This document shows positions 43,977-58,084 of a DNA stretch of 64,000 nucleotides, in pieces (position 1 is the first letter of the stretch; each line of letters starts with the position of its first letter). This DNA is from Daucus carota subsp. sativus (lineage: Eukaryota > Streptophyta > Magnoliopsida > Apiales > Apiaceae), in assembly GCF_001625215.2 (NCBI RefSeq), contig NC_030387.2, forward strand, positions 40,571,606 through 40,635,605, in the 5' to 3' direction. The notes beneath the pieces were generated by a model. It was not told where the DNA came from. It saw only the letters and a list, made by a program, of their open reading frames with translations, and did not search any database. Made by a program: the position numbers and the translations under genes.

Positions 43977-45811
43977 AGCCAAATTTTATGTGTATTTCAG
44001 AATATTATATTCGAAATTTTATGTGTATTTCAGAAAATTATATTCGATTTTTTAAATTTGTTTGCTTGACTCGAATCATTATTTTATTAGTAATTAGTAA
44101 CATTTTTTGGTGTTCCTGCACTGGACTCATTTTTTTTAAAAAAAAGAATATTTTCAAATATATTTTTGCTAATTTTAGCCTTAAAAAGAAATTAGTAGAG
44201 CACAATTAAAAAAGAACTCTTTTTTTAAATATATGATTTGTTACCCATACACTCTTCAAGAGATGATAATATACAATATTCAGTGAAATCGGTAAAGGAC
44301 TAAAGGTAGACTGGTAGAGACAGAATATATTCGAGATATGAGGAGACTTCTTTTAAAAAAGAGGCTGAAAGATTTACATAATTGCAACACAAACAGATAA
44401 TTCTGGAGTTAGCAATATCCTTATTTTGACACACATACTGGAGTGGTTCAAATAATTCTGAAACACAGATAGTTAAAATCATTTGAATGTACTCTTCAAG
44501 TAAATCTGCAGCAACACTGAATCAAAAAATCTTTGTAGAATTTACAATACTGAATGTCATCAAAACGTTGCACAGCTATCTCAATCATCAATCATATTAC
44601 TGACTCTGCATTCGAAGTGGCTACTCGAAAATTTAGCCAAACAAATTGGCTCCCGAAAGTTTTTTGTAAACAACTACTACAGGTAACTAAACTGGACTTC
44701 TGACTGATGCTTTTAAGTATATATAGTATGTATTCTGCTGATAAAATTCAATCGCCTACAAATCACAGCTCTGGTGAACTGACACTCTGTTCCACAACCA
44801 ACTCTTCCAGGCCCTTCAGAGAACCTGGCAAAGTAAAAACTTGCTTAAATAATAAACTAGGAGAAGCCAATAGTTTGGGCAACAATTAAAAATAAAATTA
44901 CGTAATATCTTCAAGGAGTAAGAGATTGACTCAAGACAACTGGACCGTGTTCCATAAATCACCACAACCCTGCTGCTAAATCCGGAATAATAGATAATAT
45001 CCTATTAGACCGCAATTACATGAACTTAAGTGAATTTCATAAGAGGACAAACAATGACACTTCCCCCCAAACTTATATCTATAACTACATTCATAGTTAT
45101 CAAACATGAAAAAGCATCAAAATCACCCCCAATAGCCATATTTGCAGTGTTGGAAAAGATGACAAGCAAATAACTAGTACTTCATACAATACACTGTAGG
45201 AGAATTTTTAAGAATTGTTTAACGACGATACATTTATATTGCATGATAAATTTAGCAAAGAGGAAAACACAGTATCAGCTCACTTTTAAGAAAGACTATC
45301 TGACCTCAAGGAAGAATTGGATACAACAGGAACCAAGTGTCGTCACTGAATCTGGTGCCGCGGTGTAAGCACTGTGAATTCAATGTGAAGGAAGAAACCA
45401 ATAATCAGACAAGACAACACCCAGATTAGAAGATTTATAACCAGACTGAAACCACAAATTCCAAGAATATTTAAAATGACAAAAATGCTTTATATTTTCT
45501 TGTGTTTCTAATTTGGGAAGAGGGATCACCAACATAAAGGAACAATCATAAAATTTTTAGCTAGTCAAAATTCAAATAAAATACAAACTGAAAGCTAGGT
45601 AACTCTTGGTATTAACATTCTTTACTTGGGTATTTCTTTTCAACTAAAGAACAAAGAGAAAGAAAAACTAATAACTTCAATTGAAAATGTCTACTTTAAA
45701 GTGGATTAGAAACATTTGTTGTGGAAAGTGAGCCAAATATGGCAACCAAGAGAAATTCAATTAATCACCAGCAACAAAATTGGGATTTCACACTGGCCCA
45801 ACCAATTTCTT
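43977..45811. other. Downstream flank of beta'-COP with possible 3' exons
   Basis: On the minus strand a splice-acceptor-like TTTACTTTGCCAG precedes a 62-base open stretch, 44824-44763, that includes GLEELVVEQSVSSPEL and ends in TGA. Another stretch with a donor-like end (CTTGAG then GTCAGA) is near 45303-45390. These could be alternative or 3'-UTR exons of the beta'-COP gene. Otherwise AT-rich and featureless. Confidence 0.3.
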
Positions 45812-48800
45812 TTAAGCTGACGGGTTTCCTGCATTATTCGTACCCCACTCTTCTTCAGCTTCGTTACCATTGACGAATACTGCACCATCTGTAGAGTCTG
45901 CATCCACCACAACACTCTCGTCATGACTATCATGATTTTGATCGTCTTGCCCCTCCTCTTTCAGATCATCCGTCCCTTCTGGCATCTCATTTCCAATCTG
46001 CTCGGAATCCTGACCAAACAAAATACAAATGGAAATTAGTTCAACACTGAATTTGGAATAATATGTAAAATGTAAAATGGAGACAAACCAACCAATTAAC
46101 ACAGGAAAGCTAAACATTCAAGAAACATGAAAAAAATCACTGGACCCTCTTAACAGACTGTTTTTACAGTATGAAGTATGGAAAAATATAAACTCTACAA
46201 AATCAAGTATATCTATAACACAAACAGCAATGTGATCAAACCAAACACTCGAATAACAGCTGTATAATCTTGAACCACGCATCAAACTTAAAAATGCACA
46301 TTTAGCAAGATAAATTTGAGCTACTAGAAAGCGTATTTCAAATTTTCATATTTTGTTTCAGAATTTATATACACACATACATACCTCATGATCTAGGCCA
46401 CCATTTTGATGGGGTTCCTCTTCATCCACGTGCATATTTCTAAATGCTTCCACAAGATTGACGTTTGATTTATGGATGTGGTTTACATACTCAGCAGCAG
46501 GAGGATAACTATTCCTGCAAAGAAAACAGAAGATTTTGATTCCATGAGTGTTAAATAATTTCAATCTCAAAAAAAAAGGCCATTGCTATCTATTGTGCTG
46601 CTACCAGCCACTTCTCAGTCATAAGCAAGTAGAAACGATTATGAAAATTCCACTTCAAAGCATATATAGAAGTTTAATTGCAATACAGATATCAGTGGAA
46701 ATTAGATTGGGAAATTAAAGACGTTGCATGCATACAACGAAAAAAGGGCAATACAGCAGGCATGACAAAAAAGAGACAGGGAGGCAGAAAGTAGATTAAA
46801 CCTTGTCTCTGAAAGTTTTGATTCGACACCAAGTGCAAGTTGCCAATCCTCAAACAAATTTGGATACTCTTCAGGATCAGCCAAAGATTCCGCAGCTTTT
46901 TGGTTAATCTGCATCAATTTTACAGGGGAATTTACGAAGATCAAAACACAACCCTCTATGTTGGGTAAGAAATTCAAAGCTTGAGATGCAAACAAATTTA
47001 ATCACAAGTGTCCGCGAACTACAAAGAGTTTATATTGTATGGGGAAAGTGTGTCGAGGAATGAGAGAATATAGGATACTTTATATATATAGTACAATTTC
47101 TGTAAACCAATGGAAACACGTAAAGGACTGAGTCTCTAAGGAAAAAAAAAAATCATGTCATATTACAATGCTCAAAAGACTTTTGCCGCCTTATTTCATA
47201 TGCATCTCACTTGTTTCCCTTGAAGAAAAGAACAACTTCTAAAAAAGTCCTAATAGACTCTTGTTTAAAGAGCATAAAGCAACCATTTGTTTAAAGAGCA
47301 TAAAGCAACCATCTTCTGCATGATAATACTAGCACGTGCTTAAGAGTTGAAAAGAGAAAGATGAAAAAATATGTAAAATGAAATTAACCTTGACAAGATC
47401 TTTCCTCCAAAGAGCAACTATTTCTGAAACTTTGCTAGGTAAATAAGATCTTGCCATTAGAGCAGCTTCGGGTATGCGATTGCTGCCAGGAGATTACAGT
47501 TAAAATTATAATCACAAGCAGGAGCAAAATAAGGACACTGAAATCTGCTTTTTGAGAAACTAACCTGTCAATTAAGAGCTGTAGGCAATCTTCCACCTTA
47601 CCCAACATAAATAGACAAAGAAATGCAACATTGTTTTTTCCATTCTCTTTGGCAAGCAATGCAAGTTTAGAAACTTCCTCCGCATCTCCTAAAGAAGAGT
47701 AGAGTAACAACAAACCGCTCAAGTCATTTGCCTGCCTTAAACATTCCTCAGCCATCTCCAACTGCATCACATATTTATATAGTGATTAGAAGTGTCAACC
47801 AAAAGTAAGCAATATAATCTGTGGGTACCTGCACAAAGTTTTAAAATGCCCAACTAGAAGTGTAAAGATCTAGTCAAATGGACAAGACTCTTAAAATTAA
47901 TATATTCAGATCTTAAATAAAAGCTTTACAAACTCAATTTTCTTCTAGAAATTCTCAAGTGTCAATTAATGAATATTTGAATACAAGAAACAACTAGGCA
48001 TTGCAGAAGCATTTTTTATATTAGCTAGAGTTAAAAAGTACAAGTTGAATCATAACTCAATGTAAAATAAATACCATTCCAGCAGACATCGCTAATTCTC
48101 CCAATTGCTTCCATTTGGTTTCACTCTGAGATACAGTGGCAATTTCCTGGTGGAGTATAAACTTATAAGAAATATGCAGCATTAATATTTTAGAAACAAC
48201 TAGAAATATAAAGAATATTTCTCTAAGCTGAAAAGTAACTGGGCAGTGTTCTTTTTGAACTATAAAAACTAATTCTGACTACTTGCACAACTTCACATCA
48301 GTTACCTTGGCAATCTCGAGCCTCCCAAGCTGTATAGCCAGTTCAAATCTGTAGTCAGGATCTGTAGCAACTTCTAGTGCATCCTCTATCATTCCTCGCG
48401 ATTCCAGGAAATGGGCCACACTAGACATGAAATTCAATTTAATTCAATTATACAATTCATGCGTATGGTTTGGTATAACTCATAAGATACATGATTCAAA
48501 TTAGAATCTATTTGTACTAGATGTGATAAAAGAAATACCAGACTGAAATAAAATAGAAATAATTGAGACCCACTGCACGAAAGAGTTAAAGGTTATTAAA
48601 TATTAGTTATACAGAATAATCCATATAAAAGGATTTGACACATCTAAAGCAATGTGTACAGAATGATCCATATAAAGGGATCAACAGCTCCCCTGGTATG
48701 TGAATGATCCTGATCCTGGTCGTGAGGCAGATTTGGGTCTGCCGCACACCTTTTATATTCTTATAGATATCATGTCCAAACAAACTACTACATTGAAACA

Positions 48801-51800
48801 TCAAAAGATATATACCACTCAGAAAATGTAGTAAAAAGGGAGAAACCTACTTTTTTTTTAAGGCCCTAAGAATTCACTAGCATTATGTGGAGCATTTGTG
48901 AATCATGTCAAAACAAATCTATCCAGTTCAGACATATATTCTTCGTTTTAAATGAGTGCAATCCTCTGAAGAGTGCAATTGTTGATAGTCAATTTTGAAA
49001 TTAAAGATAATTAATGGTTTAGTAAAAGATACCTATTGAGCTGCTCTTTGGGTATTGAAGGTAGAATCTGATTAGCTTGTTCTAGTGCACCACGCATCAC
49101 AAGTGTCTTGTACTCTATCAGGCTGAGGAGCAACGTATATCCAATAACACTGCATAGGGAACATAAACAAAAACTTGAACACCAATTACCGTAGCAGTCA
49201 ATAATCATGATTATGGCTACTAGATATTTGTTCTCACTTGAACTCTTTATCGATGAGATACACCCTACTCTGATTGGCAAGATATCCCAAGAGGTACATA
49301 GGTCGGTCCAAATGAAACATTGTAGTTACCTGAAAGTTAATGTAAATTTTAGCTCATCAACTTTCAGTAGTATATGAACAAGTCAGCTAACATTTTTAAA
49401 TTTTACAATACCTCTCCACCGACACAGTAATTAAGCCTCCAAGAGGAATTGTTATAAATGAAACAATCTCCCACCCAAACACCGGTCCTGACTCGTTCAT
49501 TTATCTCGTAAAGGAGCTCAAAGGCATCTTCTACTCCTTCTTCATCAGCTGTTCTTCCACTGTCCAGATGTGCAGAAACTACTTCTCGCTGCAATAAGAC
49601 TAAGGTAAGAAGCATGCTACATTTTCAGAAAAAATAGGGATAAAGAATATAAGAAACCAACTCCCAGACCCAATGCTACAAATAATAAAAGAGGGTACTC
49701 ACATTGAACTTCAGTATGTAAAATGAAGTATCACTAGCAATAGCCACCTGGTCGCCACTGTCGGCCCAGTAAAGATTCTGAAAAAAGACACATATTCCAA
49801 CAAAAAAGTTATGGAAGTATTTAAAAGTTTTTGCAATCAGCAGAAAAAAAAAGGTTTTGACACGATATTCAAGGTATTGAATGCTTACTTTAACAGTAAC
49901 ATCAATTCTTCGTATTAACCTACACTCAGCCCAATCATAAAAACAAATAAAGTCATTTGAGCACATTGCCAACAAGGTTCCACCATATATACGCTCAGCA
50001 GAAAACGTTGGCCGAATACTTTTCTTTTCCTGCAAAATATAACAAAATTAAAATAAATGCACAATTACTTGATAATTGATACACAATCATGTGATAACAG
50101 ATAGTCTTCTTTTCAGGATTTTTTTTTTTTTTTGAGATACTGATGCAAATGGTCATCTTATTTCGAATAATGTTTGATGAGGAAAATAACACCACACGAG
50201 AAGAACAAGGTTGTATATAGGAGAACTTAACATCATAATAACTTCAGCTGGAAGTAATAAACTTTTCTCAAACTTGCAATAAAAACAGATTTTACAGCTA
50301 AAATCTTTAAAATTCTATTTGTTCAGTTTCTTCTTGAAACAAAACAAAAAACAAGGTATGGTCTCAGACTATGTCTACAACACATGAGTATTTGACAGAA
50401 GGGTATAAAGAGTAACGAATATACAGACCTGGAAGCTTTTACTAAAAATTTTAATTCTTGAAGTACTTTCCCTAGCAGCATATTCTCCATCAGGTGACCA
50501 AGCAATCTCTAGTGCTGAACCAAATGATCTATTTCTCCAAGCCAAGGCCGTATATATAATGTACTCACCATCTCCGCATACAACAACAAACCGCCCATTG
50601 GGATTATGCTTCAAACTCTGCGAGGAAACATATATATTATGCTATTACCCAAAGTTGTCAAAAGAGGCATGTAACAAATAATTAACAGTTAAATTCTTAT
50701 ATGGGCTTTCATGTGTGTGTGTGTGTGTGGACCAACTCACTTGTGGATAAAGATCACAGGTGCCCAACTCCCTAACTGCCAAAGGCAATCTTTCTCCATC
50801 AGAAACCTTTAGAAAAAGGGGGTGAGATTAAAGTTCAATAGGTTGCCTCATCAAGATATGATATAACAGTAAAATTGATCCATTATGAAATGAGAAGACA
50901 CCAACTGAGCTAGACCTCATTATCTGGTCCCACACTCCTAATGTTAACAGTTTGGATCTCATTATGCTTTGCCCATATAACTTTTCCGCTGTTGTCCATA
51001 CTAGCTACAGGTTCCTCTCGTCCGATTTTCACCATGATGGTCCCTTCATCATAACCAATAACAACCCTGTGGAAGAAAGTTAATACAAAGATACTGGGCT
51101 GTTTTTGACAAGAATAGATTTAAAAACAATGAAATTTCCAGGCAAGAAAATAAACAAGATTCTATTACATTTTCATCTGATATCCCAATCAAGAAACCCA
51201 CAAAGATCAATTCAACTCTAAGTTTCAATTTTATTCCCTCAAGAACTTGCTCCTTTTACAAGGCTTTAATGTGAACATCGGGCACTCAAATTTGACAGTA
51301 TTAATCAAGTTACTAATAGCACACTAAAATTAAGAAACCTAATATCTGACAAAAAACTAATCTGTCTCTAAATCACATAATGAATATAATCATGAAAAAT
51401 AAAATTACCTTCTTGACCCTTTCATGTATCCAACGGCCCAAACTCTTTCAAGACCATAATTCAATGTGTTCTCGAGTCTGCAATTAAAAAAAATAGTTAA
51501 AAACATAGAAAAGAAAACAGGAGCAAAATTAGAACTGTTGTACCTACACACCAAAAATTTAATAATTACAATAATAATTGACAATTGACATGCTACAAGG
51601 GAATGCAACACGATTAAGGTTTTGACCTTTGACGCATTTTCTTTCAATATTTTTTTCTTAGAATGCACAAAATCTGCAAAAGGCTTATGACCTTCCAACA
51701 TTTTGTTTGAAATGTTAATCTAGGTTAATTTCACACTCGGCCTATTTAAAGTGGTTGTTATGACCACTAAGAATAGATAGTGGCTACATTAAGAAAACTC

Positions 51801-54800
51801 TAATGGGACCAATTTCCTTGGCCGCTGAACTCTTTTTGGACTACTGAGTTCTCTTTAGGCTGGGCCTCAGGCCTGGGGAGTTGGCTGGCTGAACTCACCC
51901 AGTGACACAACTAATGCCATATATATTACTGACAGCTGCTCTATATGAAGCCACAAATACAAAAGGTTCACTGATGAGAAAAGCAAGTCCTAACATCGTT
52001 TACCAACTTCTAATTCTTTACAGGCCTCATGAATTTAAAGTAGAGCTAATACACTGAAGTTCATCCATCCAGAAGACAAAGAAGAAGCCAAAGAATATAG
52101 GTCAGATTATAGATAGAGGATTAGCTAATAGCATGGATCCCACTTATGTTGGAGGCTTTGCTCAATGCAACCAGAGGTCCTAGCATCACATAATCTTCTA
52201 AGATTGACAAAAATACAAGTATACATAAGACAATAGATAGGTATTGGGAACATAGGGAGAAGGAAAAGAGACAGGCATTATGGAGGGAAGTCGACTTAAG
52301 AGCAAAATATGCACAATCTTCATCAATCATCCAGAACTTGATAACTGATATATAGGGTTCACACTATTATTTAGGGTTATTGCTAATGAATGGGGGCACC
52401 AAAAAAAATAAACTTTTAGGGACACATTTTCCTTACAAATATAAAGAGCAAAAAAAAATTAAAAAATATATGAGCACAAAAATTTCTTAGGGGGACACAT
52501 TTTAAGACCTGCTCTTAAATAATTAATTGATTGCTCTGAATAAAAATATAATCGATGCCATTACTTATCTTTTTCCCGATATTATCGGTAGGTACAAAAA
52601 AAAAATTCGCTTAGGGCTTTAGATATCTCAGGGCCAGCCCTGGATATACACTAATATATACTAAATGTGCACTATGAGTTTTCTTTTTTGCCAAGTTAAA
52701 TGTGCACTATGAGTTTGCCTAACAAAATTCGGAAGGTAAACAATTAAGGGATGACAACGGCCAAAACCCACTGCTAAATACAAAAGAGTTGAGACAAGAC
52801 CTATTGTTTCCATACACAAACAAGGAATGATGCAAGCTAAAACTATGTGAATGAACTTTACTGGTAATTAAACATGTACATAGAGAACAAGTAGTCTTCC
52901 GGCCATTGAATCGGTAGAGCTTATAACTTTGATAACTTGAAGTTTAGATAACTTCATTTTGGTAACTTTAATTTTTTTTTTGTCACTTAAATTAAGTTCA
53001 CAACTATTATGGAGTAACTTAGATAAATGGAAAAAAGTACCTATAAGTAGTTGAGTGCCATATACGGACAGTACCATCCTCTGAACCTGTTATTATTATG
53101 GGAAGTTCAGGATGAAAACAAACAGCAGATACATTGTGTGTATGACCTTCTAGAGTCTGAACACAACTCTTAGTTTGGTAGTCCCACACCTGTTTAATAT
53201 AATTCAGACACACAATCACCGGGGATTACAAACAGAACCAAAATTTCAAACAACAAAACGATAACAGAAGTTGCAGACCTTAGCAGTATGATCATCAGAA
53301 CCAGTGATAAGATATGGTTTATCCCCACCAGTAAAATAATCTACGCAATTGACTCCTTTCAGATGCGCGTCTAATGTGAAGTTTGGATCAGGAGAACCGA
53401 GATTCCATATCTTCAAGAGAATATATTAACATCTATTGTAAGCAACTTTATAAGATTACTTATGTACTAATTAGATGAAGTCATGTACATACCTTGATGG
53501 TACGATCAAGGGATGCACTTGCAAAAGTATTGGTGTCCTTTGGATTAAACGTAACTTGCATGACATAATGAGAATGACCCTCAAAAATTTGAGTGCACAT
53601 CCATCCCTTCTCCCAGTCCCAGAGCTTTATAAGCATGTCATCAGCTGATGACAGCACGTATGGAAGTGTAGGATGAACAGCAACACATCTAATATAGTCT
53701 GTGTGCGCCTCAAAAACTTTGACCTTATCCATTGTGTTGTAATTGTACACACGAATATACATATCATCTGCACCAGCAACAACCCACTGTTTGCGGGGTA
53801 TAAACTTTGCTGACCTTACTGCAAGGACAATAGGTAGCGTTCACTAATATATCAGCTTAAAATTTGTATTGCTCATTAAAAAACAAATAATAAAATATTC
53901 CAACAATATATTTATATATATAGACACACATGTTGACCAGATACAGAGATACGCATATAAAGTACCTGGTAACTCTGTCACCTCGAAAGATTTTGCCATA
54001 GTCTGCATTGGTGAGAATGATGATTAAGTTTGCAACGAACAGTTACAACTTACAAGTATATATTAGATAGTATAACAATTAACAGGCCCATACCTGAGAC
54101 TGGTAATTCCATATGCAAACAGTGCCGGAGTACAAACTTGCCAGAATCCTGATAATGCAGATATATATATAATCATAAGGGACTAGGACTGACTTGTAAA
54201 AAAATTAAATTACCATAACAACTGGATTATATATCTTCATCTATCCTAGTACAATTATTCAACCATCACTTAAATACTTAATAGCAGAAGACCACGGAAA
54301 GAACAAAAAAACAGTATAATAAGAATATAATGGTTCGATAACACAGGCAACTTAATAATCGGAAAGAAGTAGTTATGTACCAGGAATTCAATCTGGCAGA
54401 CTACAATTCAAGCATCCTTATAAATTAACCAGAAAGAGAACAGTGTCCGAGACAAATTTAAGGTAAACAATATAAATCTATATTGGACAGAAAATGCAGT
54501 AAATTCTGTATGGAGACTAATAACCGGTCCACAATATACACAATTAAAGGAATCCAATGTTCATTCTGTAACAAGACAATCTAAACATCCTTATATATTA
54601 AACCATAAAACTATATATTAGATGGACAATGCAGTAAATTCTAACATACAACCTAATATTCGGTATACAATATACACGTATACTGGAATTCAACATTAGC
54701 TCGTACCAAGACAATGTAAACATCCTTATATACTAAACCGGAAACCAGTACAAACAAATACAACAGAAAAACACAACGAACTCCACAACACAAGCATCGT

Positions 54801-55186
54801 AAAACTCACCATGGCTCGGTGGGATGCAGATCGACAGACTTTACTCTCTCCGATCTCTGAGCTAGTTTTCTCTGATCCACCAATCACAAACATCACTAAA
54901 TTACTCAAACAACTAAACACAACTAACAATCACACATATACGAGCTCGCTTGAGCGAAAAATTAACCAAAATTATATATAATTACCTTGATTTCGAGTCT
55001 GAGAGGCTGTCACCAAGCAATGCCACAATTCAAAACAAAAACAAATCGAAGTCAGCGAGCAATCAAACAACGGATCTAAATCTAAATGAAAAAACGTCGG
55101 GATCGAATTCGAATTAATGAAATTAATATCAAACAAACAGAAACAGATCTAACAAACAAAAAATGCGAAGTGAAGAAACTAACCAT
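45812..55186 (-). CDS. Coatomer subunit beta' (beta'-COP), 24 coding exons
   Basis: Beta'-COP is a WD40/alpha-solenoid subunit of the COPI coat for Golgi-to-ER and intra-Golgi vesicles. Exons (high to low): 55186-55184, 55006-54986, 54871-54810, 54148-54094, 54002-53966, 53818-53493, 53410-53279, 53189-53041, 51477-51409, 51066-50916, 50806-50741, 50617-50429, 50029-49889, 49777-49703, 49588-49412, 49329-49238, 49149-49033, 48420-48306, 48146-48075, 47761-47565, 47482-47389, 46908-46802, 46514-46385, 46009-45812. All junctions are GT-AG, phases agree, and the total is 924 residues, the family's length. It starts [19 protein letters not shown]; six WD repeats follow with WD/WN/WH ends ([30 protein letters not shown]), then a second propeller ([15 protein letters not shown]), the solenoid ([22 protein letters not shown]) and an acidic tail ending [14 protein letters not shown]. 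The first coding exon carries only the ATG. Confidence 0.96.
52355..52642. mobile_element. Probable short hAT relic in beta'-COP intron 8
   Basis: The right end reads TATCTCAGGGCCAGCCCTG, like the right end of the hAT element at 34944, and the interior GGGGGCAC and GGGACACATTTT phrases recall its GGGGCACAATTTTTATG. The flanks GATATATA and GATATACA match in 7 of 8. The left end is degenerate. It explains part of the unusual size (1.56 kb) of this intron. Confidence 0.45.
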
Positions 55187-57267
55187 TGCAATTGGATCGA
55201 ATAAGTGTAGATCCGAATGAGATCCGAGTGAAATGAACGAACTGAGAGATCTCTTTATTTATTTAATTTCGATTTGAGTGTGTGATGTGATGAGGGGTTT
55301 GGATATTGTTAATTCACGAATATATATGAACACAGTTTGATTCTACTTGTAGTTTCTATTTTACTTTTATTTTTTACCTCATGGACGCATGACCAGTAAA
55401 TCTGCATTTTACTGGTATATGTTACTGCTGCCAGGTAATTAAGTACTTTTTTTTTGTGCTAGTTTAATTAAGTACTTTCTATGTTGATTAATAATGAATT
55501 CATAATAACGATCCTTTTCGCTGCTATCTCTGGATTGTTAAAATTTTCTTGATGATTGATACCGTGATATGCAACAAATTTCAATAAAAGTTCGGATGTT
55601 AAATAAATAATTTTTGCTGTTGTTCTAGCTATATTTTCAACTTTTTTTATCTATATATAAAATGTATATAAGTATGACTTGAAAAAAGTAAAATATATGT
55701 GTAAATTTTATTAAAAACGAAAATTATAGAAAAGGTTTATAGATTATACAGTATTTTATATTTAACTTAAAGTACTCGTAAAAAAATAACAAGGTGCGTC
55801 TGGTTATTAAGAGCATCTCCAACCATCTAAAACCCTTGGCTAAAAGATGAGTTGGCATACCTAAAATAAAAAAATTTAGCTAACAGCTCCAGAAACTCAA
55901 CTCCAACCATGCTTACATGTTGTCTATAAATTTAGCCAACCTCCTATGGATGGCTAAATTTGTCGAACCTAATATGTAGGAAGATTGTACATCATTTATT
56001 ACCATATTGAACTGATATATTCTATTTTAACAATTTAAAATATTAATAACATACTATTTCTAAATTATAGCCAACCAATATAGCCAGTACCATTGAAGCA
56101 AAATGTCTTACAGGTTCAGCAAATTTTACATAATGTCTTACGGATCCAATTTAGCCAACGATTATAACCGAACGAACTAGTGTAGTTGAGAGCTGAATGT
56201 AAAAATATATGGAAAAGCAAAATGGGCTTTGCAGACCGTAGGCCCACTGCATATAGGAAACATACAGAATCTGTCTTGCACCGTAGTTAGCCCGTATTCT
56301 AAGGCCCATTAGTTTTATTAGCAGAAGCAGATAGGTTGATTTGTTACAGCCGTGGCCCATAAGACCAAAACGAAGTCATATTCATACATTGATTTAATCA
56401 TCTGGTTAAGGGCCTCCTCGCAGAAATAGAAAGATGCGGTGTGGTTATTTGTTTGATATTTTTCTGATGTTTATGTATTTATTTATTAAAATAAGTAATA
56501 ACTTTAGCTGATAGTAAAATTTATTACTACTTTTCATAAAAGCTAGAAATATAATTTTGAGATGAAATTATTATTTAGAAAAATTGTTTTTAAATTTATG
56601 GAAAAACATTTCACCTAATTTCATCAAAAAAATGTTGTATTACAATTTACAACAGAACTGCCAAACGCAACTTAAAACACAAAATGACACCTACTAAAAT
56701 TTAGATATACAGCTTTAAATATTTGTGGTTTTTCTTACAAATTTTAAATATTTTAATGACACAAGTTTAGTAATAATTTTTTTGAAGAGGTTTCTAACAC
56801 ATGATCAAACACTTTTCTTACATGTGTAGACAAATTTCTAATACAATTCATTTAAATTTAAGATACTTACATTTGTTTTAAAAAAAAAAGATACTTACAT
56901 AATTTCGACCCAAATTTGATGGATATAATCAAACATAATTGCAGTCGGCCTCTTGTGGAGTTGTGGTGGAACAGATATTTTTTTTGACGAAGGTGGAACA
57001 GATATTAATCCTCTGTAATTTCGATTCAAATTTGACATGCCATTAAATCCTCCTTGTCAGAATCTTTGTTCATTCGATGTATTTATTGCTACATTTAACG
57101 TGCTGACAACAAAAACACTGAAAAGAGTCTGTTGGGGGTTAGTAGAATTGCTTTCTCTGGATTGAAACGGGTCAAATGTAGTTCGCTTATGAGTATTTAT
57201 TGTCTGACTTGCTTCTCTATGATTTTTGTCTAGTTTTAGTTTATAAAGGACTATCTGATTAGAAAAA
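55187..57267. other. Intergenic, upstream of beta'-COP
   Basis: The beta'-COP promoter should lie within 55190-55400; AAATAAATAAAG (minus, about 55255-55266) is a weak TATA candidate. At 55812-56110 a Tourist-like phrase (GAGCATCTCCAACCATC, with AACTCCAACCATGC and TTAGCCAAC repeats) suggests a decayed MITE without a clear right end. No coding region was recognised. Confidence 0.4.
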
Positions 57268-57692
57268 GAGTAAACTCCAGATTTGTGGTCAAAGTTTGCA
57301 TCGATTTTCAAAAAATTGGTCAGAATTCTAAATTATCAAAAAGATAGCCAAACTTTGGCTCCGTTTTTGAAAGTGTGGCTTCCGTTAGATGTCACTAACG
57401 GAAGCCTAACGGGAGCCACATTTTTGAAAAGCGGGCCAAAGTTTGGCCACTTTTCTGAGAATTTAGAACTTATTTTTACCCTTCTGTCCGTTCCAAATTC
57501 TCATAAAAGTGGCCAAACTTTGGCCCTCTTTTCAAAAATGTGGCTCCCGTTAGGCTTCCGTTAGTGATATTTAACGGTAGCCATATTTCTAAAAAGTGGA
57601 GTCAAAATTTGGCTACGTTTCTGAAAATTTGGAACTCTGACCAACTTTTTGAAAATCGGTGTAAACTTTGATTACAACTTCGAAGTTTACTG
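57268..57692. mobile_element. Foldback (palindromic) Mutator-type element
   Basis: Almost the whole 425 bases form one long inverted repeat around about 57480: GTCAAAGTTTGCATCGATTTTC with CCAAACTTTGGC, AACGGAAGCCTAACGGGAGC on the left against their complements on the right. A perfect 9-base target duplication TTAGAAAAA flanks it (57259-57267, 57693-57701). The transcript would be a long hairpin. Non-coding. Confidence 0.9.
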
Positions 57693-58084
57693 TTAGAAAA
57701 ATGACCCCTTTAACGTCATCAACCTGTGCAGTGTGAACCCAGTTTTCGAATCTATTTGTCATTCTTTGTTCAAACTAAATATTGTTTTTTCTCGAAAAGA
57801 AACTATAATTAGTATTAGAACGTTTTTGGCTAAACCTGTTTATTTCTGCCATGAATATATTATATCGAAACATAATATCCAGAATAAGTTATAAAAAGAT
57901 GTTTAATTTTTAGAGGGTAAAAGTTTGTTATTTAAGCAAAATACATGCCTACAAAATTTTAGACAATAAATTCAGTATTATTATATAGCTAAAAGAATAA
58001 AAAAAAATGGGGAACAGAAGTTTTAGGCTAAAGTTCATGTAAACTTGATAATTTCACCCTCCAAAAAAAGAGCCCTTTATAAAT

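Noticed and set aside
43265..44069. ORFs rich in Asn-Arg-Thr-Glu and Ser-Phe
   Set aside because: Translations of CGAAC/ACCGAAC repeats of a transposon.
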